From the NCBI GenBank assembly GCA_018433775.1, contig JAHDQN010000031.1, positions 1 through 64,000 of the forward strand: a stretch of 64,000 nucleotides of DNA, given 5' to 3'. Made by a program: the position numbers and the translations under genes. Positions 56,605-64,000 of this stretch are shown here, one piece after another. The stretch comes from Deltaproteobacteria bacterium (lineage in GTDB: Bacteria > Desulfobacterota > Desulfomonilia > UBA1062). The stretch's first letter is position 1. Every line of letters starts with the position of its first letter. Under the pieces are notes generated by a model. It was not told the DNA's origin and made no database searches. It was given only the letters and a program-made list of their open reading frames with translations.

Positions 56605-56764
56605 ATGATTTAGATTACACTGAAGTCACAGGTGAATCAAGCCGGGGGAATGCTTGGAGGATTCGCTCCATAACCCTCTTTCTCTGTTGCCAACCTCCCC
56701 CTATTGTGAAATAGTGAGCCCTGCAGCAAATCAAGAAGGAAATCAACCCACACAAGGAGGCGTT

Positions 56765-58054
56765 ATGAATAATGTGGTTATCGTAAGCGCAAAGCGCACC
56801 GCCGTGGGTTCCTTTGGCGGGACACTCAAAGGCGTAGAGACAAAAGACCTGGGAGCGCTCGTGATCCGGGAGGTCCTGCTTTCTGCCGGGCTCAAACCCG
56901 AGGTGCCTGAGATCATCCGCAGCGAGCAGCCGAACCTTCTCAAGAAAGAAGAGATCGCGCCGGTTGAAAAGGAATACCGGAACTGGCCCGAGGGGAATAT
57001 GGGCATCGCGATCGACGAGGTCATCATGGGCAACGTGCTCCAGGCAGGCCAGGGGCAGAACCCCGGACGGCAGGCCATGATCCGCGCCGGCCTCCCCAAG
57101 GAGACCCCGGCCTTCACTATCAACAAGGTCTGCGCTTCGGGGCTGAAGGCCATCGCCCTTGCTGCGTCGTCCATCATGGCCGGAGACAACGAGGTTGTGG
57201 TCGCCGGCGGCATGGAGAACATGAGCAACGTGCCCATCGCGCTGCCTGCAGCACGCTGGGGCTACCGCATGGACATGCCCTATGGCAAGACCGTTGACCT
57301 CATGGTATTCGACGGCCTCTACGAGATCTTCTACGGATACCACATGGGCATCACCGCCGAGAACATCGCATCCCTCTACGGAATCAGCCGCGAGGAGCAG
57401 GACAGGCTCGGGTTCGAGTCGCACTCGCGCGCACGGGCGGCCATTGCCAAGGGGATCTTCAAGGACGAAATCGTTCCGGTGGTAATTCCCCAGAGAAAGG
57501 GCGATCCCATTGTATTCGATACGGACGAGCGCCCCATGGACACCACCCTGGAGAAGATGGCCAAGCTCCCCACTGTATTCAAGAAGGACGGGACGGTCAC
57601 TGCAGGCAACGCATCCGGCATCAACGACGGTGCTGCGGCGTGCCTGGTCATGAGCGAGAAAAAGGCAAAAGAGCTCGGTCTGAAGCCCCTGGCCCGGATC
57701 AAGGGCTACGCTTCCGGCGGCATCGACCCCGCCTATATGGGTCTCGGCCCCATCCCCGCGGTTCGCAAGCTCCTCAGAACGACAGGGACAAGCATTAAGG
57801 ATTACGCTCTCTTCGAACTGAACGAGGCCTTTGCATCGCAGGCCATTGCCTGCATGAGGGAGTTGGGCATCGATGAGAGCATCACCAACGTCAACGGCTC
57901 CGGCATCTCCATCGGGCACGCCATCGGCGCTACGGGCGCCAGGATCATCGCGGCCCTCATCCATGAGATGAGGCGGAGAAATGTCGAGCTCGGCATGGCG
58001 AGCCTGTGCATCGGAGGCGGCATGGGCATGGCGATGTCCATCGAGGCGATGTAG
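56765..58054 (+). CDS. Thiolase (acetyl-CoA C-acetyltransferase type)
   Basis: 429 residues from the ATG at 56765 (AAGGAGG upstream). Thiolytic or condensing enzyme of acyl-CoA metabolism. Catalytic Cys C123 in [26 protein letters not shown] and the second Cys in CIGGGMG. An extra 30-odd residues near positions 46-80 ([20 protein letters not shown]) relative to ordinary thiolases pushes the active Cys from about 90 to 123. I infer this marks a lineage-specific subfamily. Biosynthetic or degradative direction is open. Confidence 0.92.
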   Translation: MNNVVIVSAKRTAVGSFGGTLKGVETKDLGALVIREVLLSAGLKPEVPEIIRSEQPNLLKKEEIAPVEKEYRNWPEGNMGIAIDEVIMGNVLQAGQGQNPGRQAMIRAGLPKETPAFTINKVCASGLKAIALAASSIMAGDNEVVVAGGMENMSNVPIALPAARWGYRMDMPYGKTVDLMVFDGLYEIFYGYHMGITAENIASLYGISREEQDRLGFESHSRARAAIAKGIFKDEIVPVVIPQRKGDPIVFDTDERPMDTTLEKMAKLPTVFKKDGTVTAGNASGINDGAAACLVMSEKKAKELGLKPLARIKGYASGGIDPAYMGLGPIPAVRKLLRTTGTSIKDYALFELNEAFASQAIACMRELGIDESITNVNGSGISIGHAIGATGARIIAALIHEMRRRNVELGMASLCIGGGMGMAMSIEAM

Positions 58055-58072
58055 GCAAAAAAATGAAGGGGT

Positions 58073-58093
58073 GCCCCCCTTTTTCAAGGGGGG
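58073..58093. terminator. Hairpin between convergent thiolase and subtilase genes
   Basis: GCCCCCCTT and AAGGGGGGC form a 9-bp stem with a 3-base loop (TTC region), flanked by an A-run on the left. It probably ends transcription of the convergent pair. Confidence 0.5.
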
Positions 58094-58105
58094 CGGGGGT
58101 ATAGG

Positions 58106-59458
58106 TTATCCCGAACGCCGCATAAACGGCATCCGGAAAAGCACCGTCAGACTGAAGATTATCAAGAGGCCGAGCGGGTTGCCGGGATTCCGTCCGGAAT
58201 CAATCAGGCAGCCCCCGCCTCCACCATCTTCACCACTCGCGACCGCGGCATCGCCGTCCTCATTTGCCCCCGGTGCAGAGGTCTTTGCCGAGGCGTCATA
58301 CTGGGCCTCGGAAAGCAGGGCCTGGTAGGCGTTGATGCAGCCGCCGGAGGCGATGTTCTGGAAATAGAGCCTCTCTCCCGCGATCACCGAGTCCAGGAGA
58401 ATGCTCCTGACATCCGTCACTCCGAGCCCGGGAGACAGGTATCGCACCATGGCGGCAACCGACGTGACAAAGGGCGTGGCAAACGAGGTTCCGGACGAGT
58501 AGGTGGAATATCCGCCGTTTTTGTCGGTTGTACAGATTCCAACTCCGGGCGCGGCAATGTCCACGGTGGTGATCCCGTAGTTGGAAAAGCTCGCGATCTC
58601 TCCGAAGCTGTTCATGGCGGCCACCGCTATGACATTCTCATGGGGGTAGTTCGAGGGATAATGGCCGTTCGTGTCGTTGTCCTGACCCTTGTTCCCTGCC
58701 GAGCAGATGAACATGACCCCATGGTCCTGAGCGTAACGGATCGCATCGGAAAGCGAATGGGAGTATGAATAGAAGCCCCAGCTTGCATTGATGATGTCCG
58801 CGCCGTTGTCCACTGCGTGATAGATGGCGCTGACCGCATCCGAGAGACTGCCTGTGGTCTTGCCGCCGTTGTTTTTCATGAACTTGAGCGGCATGATCTC
58901 AATATCGATGTTCCAGGCCACTCCGGCGACCCCGATCCCGTTGCCGCCCAGGGCCCCGATGATCCCGCACACCTTGGTGCCGTGCCCGGCATCGTCCTCG
59001 GGAACCCCGTCGTTGTTCGCAAAATCGTAACCAGGAGCCAGGATCCCCTGGAGATCAGGATGAGCGGCATCGACCCCGGAGTCGACCACGGCAATGACGA
59101 CCCGGTGGCCCGGTCCATGCTGATCCAGGATATCCCACGCCTCCGGAAGCTCAAGTGCGCTCCACTGGGCAGCATCATAGGGCCAGTCGGCCGGAATATC
59201 CTCGGCCTCGATGACGTAGTTCGGCTCCACATACTCTACATCGCTCCTGCCCTGCATCTCGTCCAAGGCCTCGCTTGCATTGTCGACCGCGATGATGACC
59301 GGACGATTCTCCTTGCCGGAGGCCATGACGTGGGAAGCTCCCGGGACCGGTTTGAATTTGACGATGAGCTCGTTCTGCCGGTACTCGGCCGCGGAAACAG
59401 ACAGGCACGAAAAGGCGAGAGCGAGAAAAACGGATGTCGTAACTGATGCGTACTTCAT
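58106..59458 (-). CDS. Subtilisin-like (S8) secreted protease with CTERM-like tail
   Basis: 450 residues. Signal peptide (to about A24), I9-like propeptide (RQNELIVKFKPVPG ... DVEYVEPNYVI), then the S8 domain with D126 (VVDSGVD), H159 (GHGTKV), oxyanion N256 (CSAGN) and S325 (SGTSFATP). The C-terminus has a Gly run and Cys (GGGGGC, C417), a hydrophobic helix (LGLLIIFSLTVLF) and basic RMPFMRRSG: the layout of a CTERM protein-sorting/anchoring signal. A near-perfect sigma-54 promoter and a palindrome cluster lie upstream, so production is probably activator-dependent. Confidence 0.9.
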   Translation of the reverse strand: MKYASVTTSVFLALAFSCLSVSAAEYRQNELIVKFKPVPGASHVMASGKENRPVIIAVDNASEALDEMQGRSDVEYVEPNYVIEAEDIPADWPYDAAQWSALELPEAWDILDQHGPGHRVVIAVVDSGVDAAHPDLQGILAPGYDFANNDGVPEDDAGHGTKVCGIIGALGGNGIGVAGVAWNIDIEIMPLKFMKNNGGKTTGSLSDAVSAIYHAVDNGADIINASWGFYSYSHSLSDAIRYAQDHGVMFICSAGNKGQDNDTNGHYPSNYPHENVIAVAAMNSFGEIASFSNYGITTVDIAAPGVGICTTDKNGGYSTYSSGTSFATPFVTSVAAMVRYLSPGLGVTDVRSILLDSVIAGERLYFQNIASGGCINAYQALLSEAQYDASAKTSAPGANEDGDAAVASGEDGGGGGCLIDSGRNPGNPLGLLIIFSLTVLFRMPFMRRSG

Positions 59459-59499
59459 AACCTTATACCCCCCAGATCTGTACGATCTGCGGAGTACAA

Positions 59500-59515
59500 G
59501 GCAATCCGGGTGCCA
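59500..59515 (-). promoter_or_regulatory. Sigma-54 (-24/-12) promoter for the subtilase
   Basis: Minus-strand TGGCAC-N5-TTGCC matches the consensus TGGCAC-N5-TTGCW except for the last base. It lies 42-57 bp upstream of the subtilase ATG. Transcription would start near 59488, giving a leader of about 30 bases that contains AAGG. Confidence 0.7.
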
Positions 59516-59611
59516 ATATCGTGACTAGTGCGAAATAACTATTTAGTTAATTATTTCTTATTGTTAAGCGTACATCAGAATGAATCGTCCATTTTTTGTC
59601 GTTACAAAGAT

Positions 59612-59658
59612 TACTGGATGGTAACCCTGGTTACAATGAATTGTAATCCGGTTTGTAA
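59612..59658. promoter_or_regulatory. Cluster of TTACAA/TTGTAA half-sites, candidate upstream activator sequence
   Basis: Four hexamers in 47 bp: TTACAA at 59612 and 59631, TTGTAA at 59641 and 59653. The middle pair forms the dyad TTACAA-TGAA-TTGTAA (59631-59646). The cluster lies about 100-160 bp upstream of the sigma-54 element, the usual position for NtrC-type enhancer sites. Confidence 0.5.
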
Positions 59659-59678
59659 TCTGTAACTTGAGAGGATAT

Positions 59679-60473
59679 TCAGGAGGTGATAATTTGACGA
59701 TACGCCCGGCCCAGCCGTGCGTACTCCTCCCAGGAGAGATCCTGGGGCCTCTTCTGCATGTCGATGTCCGCCAGACGGGCCAGATCGGAAAGCCCCTGCT
59801 TCGTGATACCGGGGAGGCCCAGCAATGAGTTCCTGAGCATTTTTCTCCTCTGGGCAAACGAGCACAGAACCACCCTCTGGTATGCTTCCCGCTCCGAAGG
59901 CGGCAAGGGGTTCTGCCTGGGAACGAGCCTGATCACCCGGGAATCCACCTTGGGCTCGGGAAAGAAATTCTTCGGACCGACTACGAAGCCCGGATCGCAG
60001 AGAAAGACGCCGGAAAGCAGCACCGTGAGCGCCGAGTATTCGCTGTGGCCCACGGGCGCGCATATCCTCTCGGCTACCTCCTTCTGGACCATGACCACCA
60101 CCGTGGCGGGCGGAGGTGACACCTCGGCCAGGCGCAGGATCACCCGGGTGGCGATGTTGTACGGCAGGTTCGCCACCACTTTGGTCCCCGGGGAGATGAG
60201 CGTGCTCATATCCAGATCGAGCACATCTCCGTGCACCAGGGTGAGTCTCGGCTCGTCTGAAAACTGTTTCTTGAGCAGCTCGAAGAGCTCATCATCCTTT
60301 TCAACGGCCACGATACGGGAAGCGACCTTCAGAAGCGCTCCTGTGAGCGCGCCTTTCCCCGGGCCGATCTCCAGGACCGTGTCCCCCTGTTCCACCCCGG
60401 AAAACGCGGCGATCTTCTCCGCGATGCCCGGATTTTTCAAAAAATTCTGTCCCAGAGAGGGTTTCGGTCTCAT
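59679..60473 (-). CDS. rsmA: 16S rRNA dimethyladenosine transferase
   Basis: About 264 residues from the ATG at 60473, which overlaps the tsaD stop; in-frame ATGs at 60479 and 60485 are possible. KsgA/RsmA dimethylates two adjacent adenines of the 16S 3' hairpin. Motifs: SLGQNFLKNPGIAEKIA, the SAM site VLEIGPGKGALTGAL, catalytic NLPYN and FFPEPKVDSRVIRL. Confidence 0.95.
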   Translation of the reverse strand: MRPKPSLGQNFLKNPGIAEKIAAFSGVEQGDTVLEIGPGKGALTGALLKVASRIVAVEKDDELFELLKKQFSDEPRLTLVHGDVLDLDMSTLISPGTKVVANLPYNIATRVILRLAEVSPPPATVVVMVQKEVAERICAPVGHSEYSALTVLLSGVFLCDPGFVVGPKNFFPEPKVDSRVIRLVPRQNPLPPSEREAYQRVVLCSFAQRRKMLRNSLLGLPGITKQGLSDLARLADIDMQKRPQDLSWEEYARLGRAYRQIITS

Positions 60474-61525
60474 TCCCATGTCCACCGGGAAACGGCGTTG
60501 AGATCCAGGGAGGCGAACCGGCCTTCGCTGATGTGCCGGATGCCGGCGATTCCGATCATGGCGGCATTGTCGGTACAGTATTTCCTCTCCGGGATGATGA
60601 GCCTGATTCCGGTTTCCTCGGATCTGCGCTTCAGGGATTCCCTCAGAAGGGTGTTGCTCGCCACCCCGCCGGTCACCACCAGGAGGTCCATGTGATGATC
60701 AGCCGCGGCCCTGAAGGACTTCTCCACCAGAACGTCCACCACAGCCTGCTGGAAGGATGCGGCGATCTTCGGCACCAGGTCTTCCTTGCCAGGCCTGGGG
60801 GTCTTCTTCACGGGCAGCCCGGAGAAGGTGAGGTCCATGTCCTCGAAGATCCCTTCCTTGAGCACACGGTTGAGCACCGCGGTCTTGAGTCCGGAAAAAC
60901 TGAAGTCATAGGTCCTCTCGTTCATGAGAGGCCGGGGAAATTCGATGGCATGGGAATCGACGCCCTGGCTTATCCTCTCGATGACCACCCCGCCGGGATA
61001 ACCCAGGTAGAGGAGCTTGGCCACCTTGTCGAAGGCCTCTCCCGCTGCGTCGTCAAGGGTCTGCCCGATAGGTGTGATGGAAGAAGGCGACGTCACCCGG
61101 TAGAGCGAGGTGTGCCCCCCGGACACGACCATGCCGATGTGGGGATAGGACACTTCATGACCGATCTGTGCGGCGCTCAGGTGACCTTCCAGGTGATTGA
61201 CGCCGCACAGAGGGATATCGAGCCCGTAGGCAAGGGCCTTGGCATACGAAATCCCCACCAAAAGGGCCCCCACGAGCCCCGGCCCGCAGGTAACCGCCAC
61301 GGCGCCCAGGTCGCCGGTCGATAGATCCGCCCCGTGGAGGGCCTCCCGCACTACGGGCTCGATGAGCTCGGCATGACGGCGGGACGCAATCTCCGGCACG
61401 ACCCCGCCGAAGGCTGCGTGGTCCTTGATCTGGCTTGCAACGATATTGGAGAGGATAGCCCCGGCATCGGTGACCACGGCTGCCGCGGTCTCATCGCACG
61501 ATGTTTCTATGGCAAGGATGTTCAC
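60470..61525 (-). CDS. tsaD: tRNA N6-threonylcarbamoyladenosine transferase
   Basis: 351 residues. Transfers the threonylcarbamoyl group to A37 of ANN-reading tRNAs with TsaB/TsaE. Kae1/Qri7 motifs: ILAIETSCDETAAAVV, EIASRRH, the metal histidines in VNHLEGHLSAAQ, VVSGGHTSL, GEAFDKVAKLL, GGVASN and CTDNAAMIG. Overlaps the preceding carboxypeptidase stop and the following rsmA start by 4 bp each. Confidence 0.97.
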   Translation of the reverse strand: MNILAIETSCDETAAAVVTDAGAILSNIVASQIKDHAAFGGVVPEIASRRHAELIEPVVREALHGADLSTGDLGAVAVTCGPGLVGALLVGISYAKALAYGLDIPLCGVNHLEGHLSAAQIGHEVSYPHIGMVVSGGHTSLYRVTSPSSITPIGQTLDDAAGEAFDKVAKLLYLGYPGGVVIERISQGVDSHAIEFPRPLMNERTYDFSFSGLKTAVLNRVLKEGIFEDMDLTFSGLPVKKTPRPGKEDLVPKIAASFQQAVVDVLVEKSFRAAADHHMDLLVVTGGVASNTLLRESLKRRSEETGIRLIIPERKYCTDNAAMIGIAGIRHISEGRFASLDLNAVSRWTWE

Positions 61526-62958
61526 GGTCTGCTTGCTTTCAGGTCCACATAGAAGTTCACTACCGGGGTGTAATGATGCATGACGGATATCCGGTATCGG
61601 TCTGTTCCTGTGCCGCCGGGTTCGGCATATCTGTCCAAAAGCCTTCCGGTATGAATCTCATACCCCCGGTCTTCGCCGGTGTTGTCGTTCCAGTTCGACA
61701 CAAAGCCCTTGAAGTTCACGACGAACCCGTGGTTGGTGCTTCCCCGGTATATCAGCTCTTTGATCACGAGGACGGTCCCCTTCTCTACGCTCAGGCTTTC
61801 CTCCGGCTCCAGCGCATAGCATACACCGTTTGCCTCCACGATCAACCATGTATTTTGGACGGGCGGCATGACCTCTACAAAAACCTGTCCGCAGGGGAAC
61901 ATGTCCTTCCTGATTTCAATGGTGGTGGACTCCGTGATTGCCAGCTCTCTGCCGGTGTCGTTGATGTTTCCGTAGCGTTTTATGTCCGCCACGACACCCC
62001 GTCTGTAGTTCGACTTGATGTCGGTGACCCGGATTGTGTCCCCCTGATTGATCACGAGCTGCTCCTGATCGCGGACGGCAATGGGAGGCCCGTTGTTCAG
62101 AGAAATGAGGGCATACTCCATCTTGGGCGGCTCGATGTAGATGCTCGGTTGCGCCGGAATGATTCCGAACTCCTTCATGAAGGCGTTCACCACCATGGTC
62201 TGGAAGACCACCCGGTCGCGGAAATCCTTGATCGACTTTGACGTCTCGCTGGCAAAGGCCGGCTTGTGGAGCTTGGTGAGCATGTAGTAGGTGGCGGACT
62301 TGCGCTGCTCCTTGTGGATGCTGTCCGTGGCAGAGGTCCGGTGATTGTTGTAGTGAAAATGATATCCCTTTTCATGAATGGCAGCATTGACCTGAGCGAT
62401 GACCCGTTCGGCCATTCCCTGGAGGTCGTATGTCTCCCCGCTGGGAGCCAGGTATCGATCCGTATCCGTGATGATGCACTGGCCGAAGCGCTTGGGGTTG
62501 CGCATATCGTCTATATAATCGGGATGATAGAAGCCTGAGCCGTCATGAAGGTTGAGAAAGTAGTCGGCCTCGTTCATGAACTCCTTGATCTTCTTCACTA
62601 CCTCGCTGTCCGGATCAAAAGGTTGTGCCTCAGCAAATTTGCGGTTCATATCCCCGTTGGGCGCACGCTTGTTCATCATGATGGAATAGAGGTTGGCCCG
62701 GGGGACAACGATGAGGTTCCCCCGTTTGAGGCTCATATCCGCATAGAGGTCTGCGGCGAGATAACCGCCCGGCTCATCCCCTTGGATTCCTCCCATAATC
62801 ATGAGCGTGGGCCCCGGCTCCTCCCCAAAGATGCGGTATACATCCAGACAATGATCCGTACCCTGGAAAAAGACCTCGTGGGTCAGCGCCCCGTGTACCA
62901 TCAGGGGAAGCAGGGAAATGGAAACCGCCGCGAGGATTGCCTTCGCACGACAGGTCAT
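61522..62958 (-). CDS. Csd4-like (M99) peptidoglycan carboxypeptidase
   Basis: 478 residues with a signal peptide (MTCRAKAILAAVSISLLPLMVHG). M14-like fold with the zinc-ligand set Q59, E62 (GGIQGDEPGG) and H138 (LNLHDGSG). A Gln in place of the first His is the hallmark of Helicobacter Csd4, a DL-carboxypeptidase that trims murein tripeptides to dipeptides and sets helical shape. DMNR and SETSKSIKDF segments fit the family. C-terminal beta-rich domains follow. Downstream of a membrane coiled-coil gene and an NTF2/L,D-transpeptidase-like gene; overlaps tsaD. Confidence 0.85.
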   Translation of the reverse strand: MTCRAKAILAAVSISLLPLMVHGALTHEVFFQGTDHCLDVYRIFGEEPGPTLMIMGGIQGDEPGGYLAADLYADMSLKRGNLIVVPRANLYSIMMNKRAPNGDMNRKFAEAQPFDPDSEVVKKIKEFMNEADYFLNLHDGSGFYHPDYIDDMRNPKRFGQCIITDTDRYLAPSGETYDLQGMAERVIAQVNAAIHEKGYHFHYNNHRTSATDSIHKEQRKSATYYMLTKLHKPAFASETSKSIKDFRDRVVFQTMVVNAFMKEFGIIPAQPSIYIEPPKMEYALISLNNGPPIAVRDQEQLVINQGDTIRVTDIKSNYRRGVVADIKRYGNINDTGRELAITESTTIEIRKDMFPCGQVFVEVMPPVQNTWLIVEANGVCYALEPEESLSVEKGTVLVIKELIYRGSTNHGFVVNFKGFVSNWNDNTGEDRGYEIHTGRLLDRYAEPGGTGTDRYRISVMHHYTPVVNFYVDLKASRP

Positions 62959-62959
62959 G

Positions 62960-63682
62960 TCATTGAGTTTCCTGATATATCTGCTTTTTGTCCAGGGGCA
63001 TGGAAAGTCTCATTCTGCCCTGGTCGTCGAAGATATAGAAGACCACGCTTTCCCAGTCGGACATGTCCGGAGGAACGGGCACATTCATGGGCTTGAAGTT
63101 GCGTATCGTGAAGGGGAGGCCCCTGTTCGTCTCCACCGGAATGCCGTCCTGCATCTTGACCATCGGGTGGCAGACCTCTGAATCCTGCTTTCTGAACACG
63201 ATAAAGAGACGCCCCCTTGCAGCACCCTCGCTTAAGGGGCGGACATTCTCCACCTTGAAACTCAGCTCACCGCCGGACAGGGCGAGATCTTTTATCCCTG
63301 CGATGGGGGGAAGGACCTCTGCAGCAGGGGCTTCAACCCGGGCTTCCTCCCGAGGGGCCGCCGGAGGTTCCCCCGGCTCGGGGAGAGGCTGGTAAATCGT
63401 GCTCAGGCTGAGCTTCTTCTTGAGCATGATGATCTCCTCATCCTTGTGGGTGAGGAGCAGATTCAGGTCTTTGAGCTCCCTGGATTGGATTTCTATGGTG
63501 CTCTCTGCCTCAGCGAGATCCCCCCGGGTTCCAGAGAGCCACACGACCAGGACAACGAGTACAACGGCCAGGGCGACGAGTACGCTGAGAAATACCCTGA
63601 CCCAGAATGATCGTATGGTCATCACCGCTCTTTCGCCTGTGGGCCGCATGATAATGATCTGGTAGGGATCACGAGTCTTCAT
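62960..63682 (-). CDS. Bitopic membrane protein with coiled coil, unknown function
   Basis: 240 residues. Short cytoplasmic N-terminus, one membrane helix (about 26-50, RVFLSVLVALAVVLVVLVVWL), a coiled coil (about 55-92, AEAESTIEIQSRELKDLNLL), a Pro/Ala-rich linker, then a periplasmic beta domain (LSFKVENVRPLSEGAARGRLFIVF). No enzymatic motif. The first 14 bp overlap the end of the NTF2-domain gene and it lies 1 bp from the Csd4-like gene, so it should act with both, perhaps as a localisation scaffold. I do not recognise the family. Confidence 0.7.
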   Translation of the reverse strand: MKTRDPYQIIIMRPTGERAVMTIRSFWVRVFLSVLVALAVVLVVLVVWLSGTRGDLAEAESTIEIQSRELKDLNLLLTHKDEEIIMLKKKLSLSTIYQPLPEPGEPPAAPREEARVEAPAAEVLPPIAGIKDLALSGGELSFKVENVRPLSEGAARGRLFIVFRKQDSEVCHPMVKMQDGIPVETNRGLPFTIRNFKPMNVPVPPDMSDWESVVFYIFDDQGRMRLSMPLDKKQIYQETQ

Positions 63683-64000
63683 CTATCTTCTCCCACTGCT
63701 CCTGGATGACACGAAAACCCCGGGACGTGCTCACGAGCCTGAGCGTCTTTTTCCCAAAATCCTCGTAGCTGTCTGAGATGAACCGCTGGTTTGCGGTTAT
63801 GGTCCAATATACCCCGCTGCGCTGGATATCCACCCCGTCGAGGATAACCCTGACCGACTGGTACGGGGCAATATTCTTCGCCTTTGCCGCAAAATATCCC
63901 TCCCTGTCCGGGAAGGAGGCAAGGTAGAGACCTTTCATGGTATCCAGGTCTTTGCCTTCCCAACTCGAACGCCAGGTATCCAGGAACTTCTGGATGTCCT
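63669..64000 (-). CDS. C-terminal NTF2-like domain of a Csd6/L,D-transpeptidase-type protein, truncated by window edge
   Basis: The frame is open to the right edge of the window; an internal Met at 63938 is not the true start. The visible 109 or so residues match the NTF2-like tail of Cds6-type L,D-transpeptidase proteins: FLDTWRSSWEGKDLDTM at the start, then ITANQRFISDSYEDFGKKTLRLV and a closing RVIQEQWEKI. The expected YkuD catalytic domain would lie beyond the edge. Overlaps the coiled-coil gene by 14 bp. Confidence 0.65.
   Translation of the reverse strand, partial: DIQKFLDTWRSSWEGKDLDTMKGLYLASFPDREGYFAAKAKNIAPYQSVRVILDGVDIQRSGVYWTITANQRFISDSYEDFGKKTLRLVSTSRGFRVIQEQWEKIDEDS

Noticed and set aside
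56615-58087. 490-codon minus-strand ORF opposite the thiolase
   Set aside because: No recognisable motif; the plus strand encodes a complete thiolase with all catalytic residues.

Overview
The window looks like chromosome of an anaerobic, Gram-negative, deltaproteobacterium-like organism (Desulfobacterota sensu lato). This is inferred from gene content and is not a species call. The pointers are a complete LPS/Kdo and Lpt block fused to rpoN-hpf-ptsN, a membrane-type anaerobic glpABC, xerC-hslV-hslU, many lipoproteins and outer-membrane proteins, high G+C coding DNA, and a c-di-GMP riboswitch array of the kind common in deltaproteobacteria. I saw no rRNA, tRNA, IS element or CRISPR array.

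Layout. 1-2.4 kb: 3' part of a DUF499 ATPase, probably the edge of a defence island, followed by 0.7 kb of lower-G+C non-coding DNA with a sigma-54-like promoter. 3.1-8.4 kb: a large secreted multidomain protein, then (minus strand) an ion permease with an extracytoplasmic domain and a Usp protein. 8.9-14.4 kb: kdsA-kdsC-lptC-lptA-lptB-rpoN-hpf-ptsN, tightly overlapped. 14.6-20.9 kb: tatA and a three-gene RND efflux operon. 21.2-29.2 kb: a HAD phosphatase, then glpA-glpB-glpC-transketolase with stop/start overlaps, ending in a small glycine-zipper protein with a paralogue 360 bp on. 29.3-34.0 kb: ddl, phosphoesterase, apgM, dus and an ATP-grasp CoA-ligase subunit. 34.2-36.4 kb: queE-queC-queF. 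36.5-40.8 kb: a DUF6160-like exported protein preceded by three tandem c-di-GMP-I aptamers, and upstream of those a 1075-residue cyclase-like/AAA/TPR protein. 41.0-47.1 kb: ilvE, a methyltransferase, and an envelope operon (barrel protein, CsgG-like, COG3014, YcfL, LpoB). 47.2-53.7 kb: arsR-trxB-trxA, dtd, Deg protease, methyltransferase, AMMECR1, HD/OB nuclease. 53.9-58.1 kb: xerC-hslV-hslU and a thiolase. 58.1-59.7 kb: a subtilase with a CTERM-like tail, a sigma-54 promoter and an upstream palindrome cluster. 59.7-64 kb: rsmA, tsaD, a Csd4-type peptidoglycan carboxypeptidase, a membrane coiled-coil protein and the NTF2-like end of a probable L,D-transpeptidase/Csd6-type protein.

Themes. Several genes concern the cell surface and its regulation: a triple c-di-GMP riboswitch controls one exported protein, sigma-54-type promoters precede two others, and RpoN itself is encoded here. 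The right end resembles a Helicobacter-like cell-shape (peptidoglycan-trimming) module. The strongest second-look items are the triple riboswitch, the sigma-54/upstream-activator arrangement before the subtilase, the Csd4/Csd6-like group, and the cyclase domain with altered catalytic residues next to the riboswitch array.
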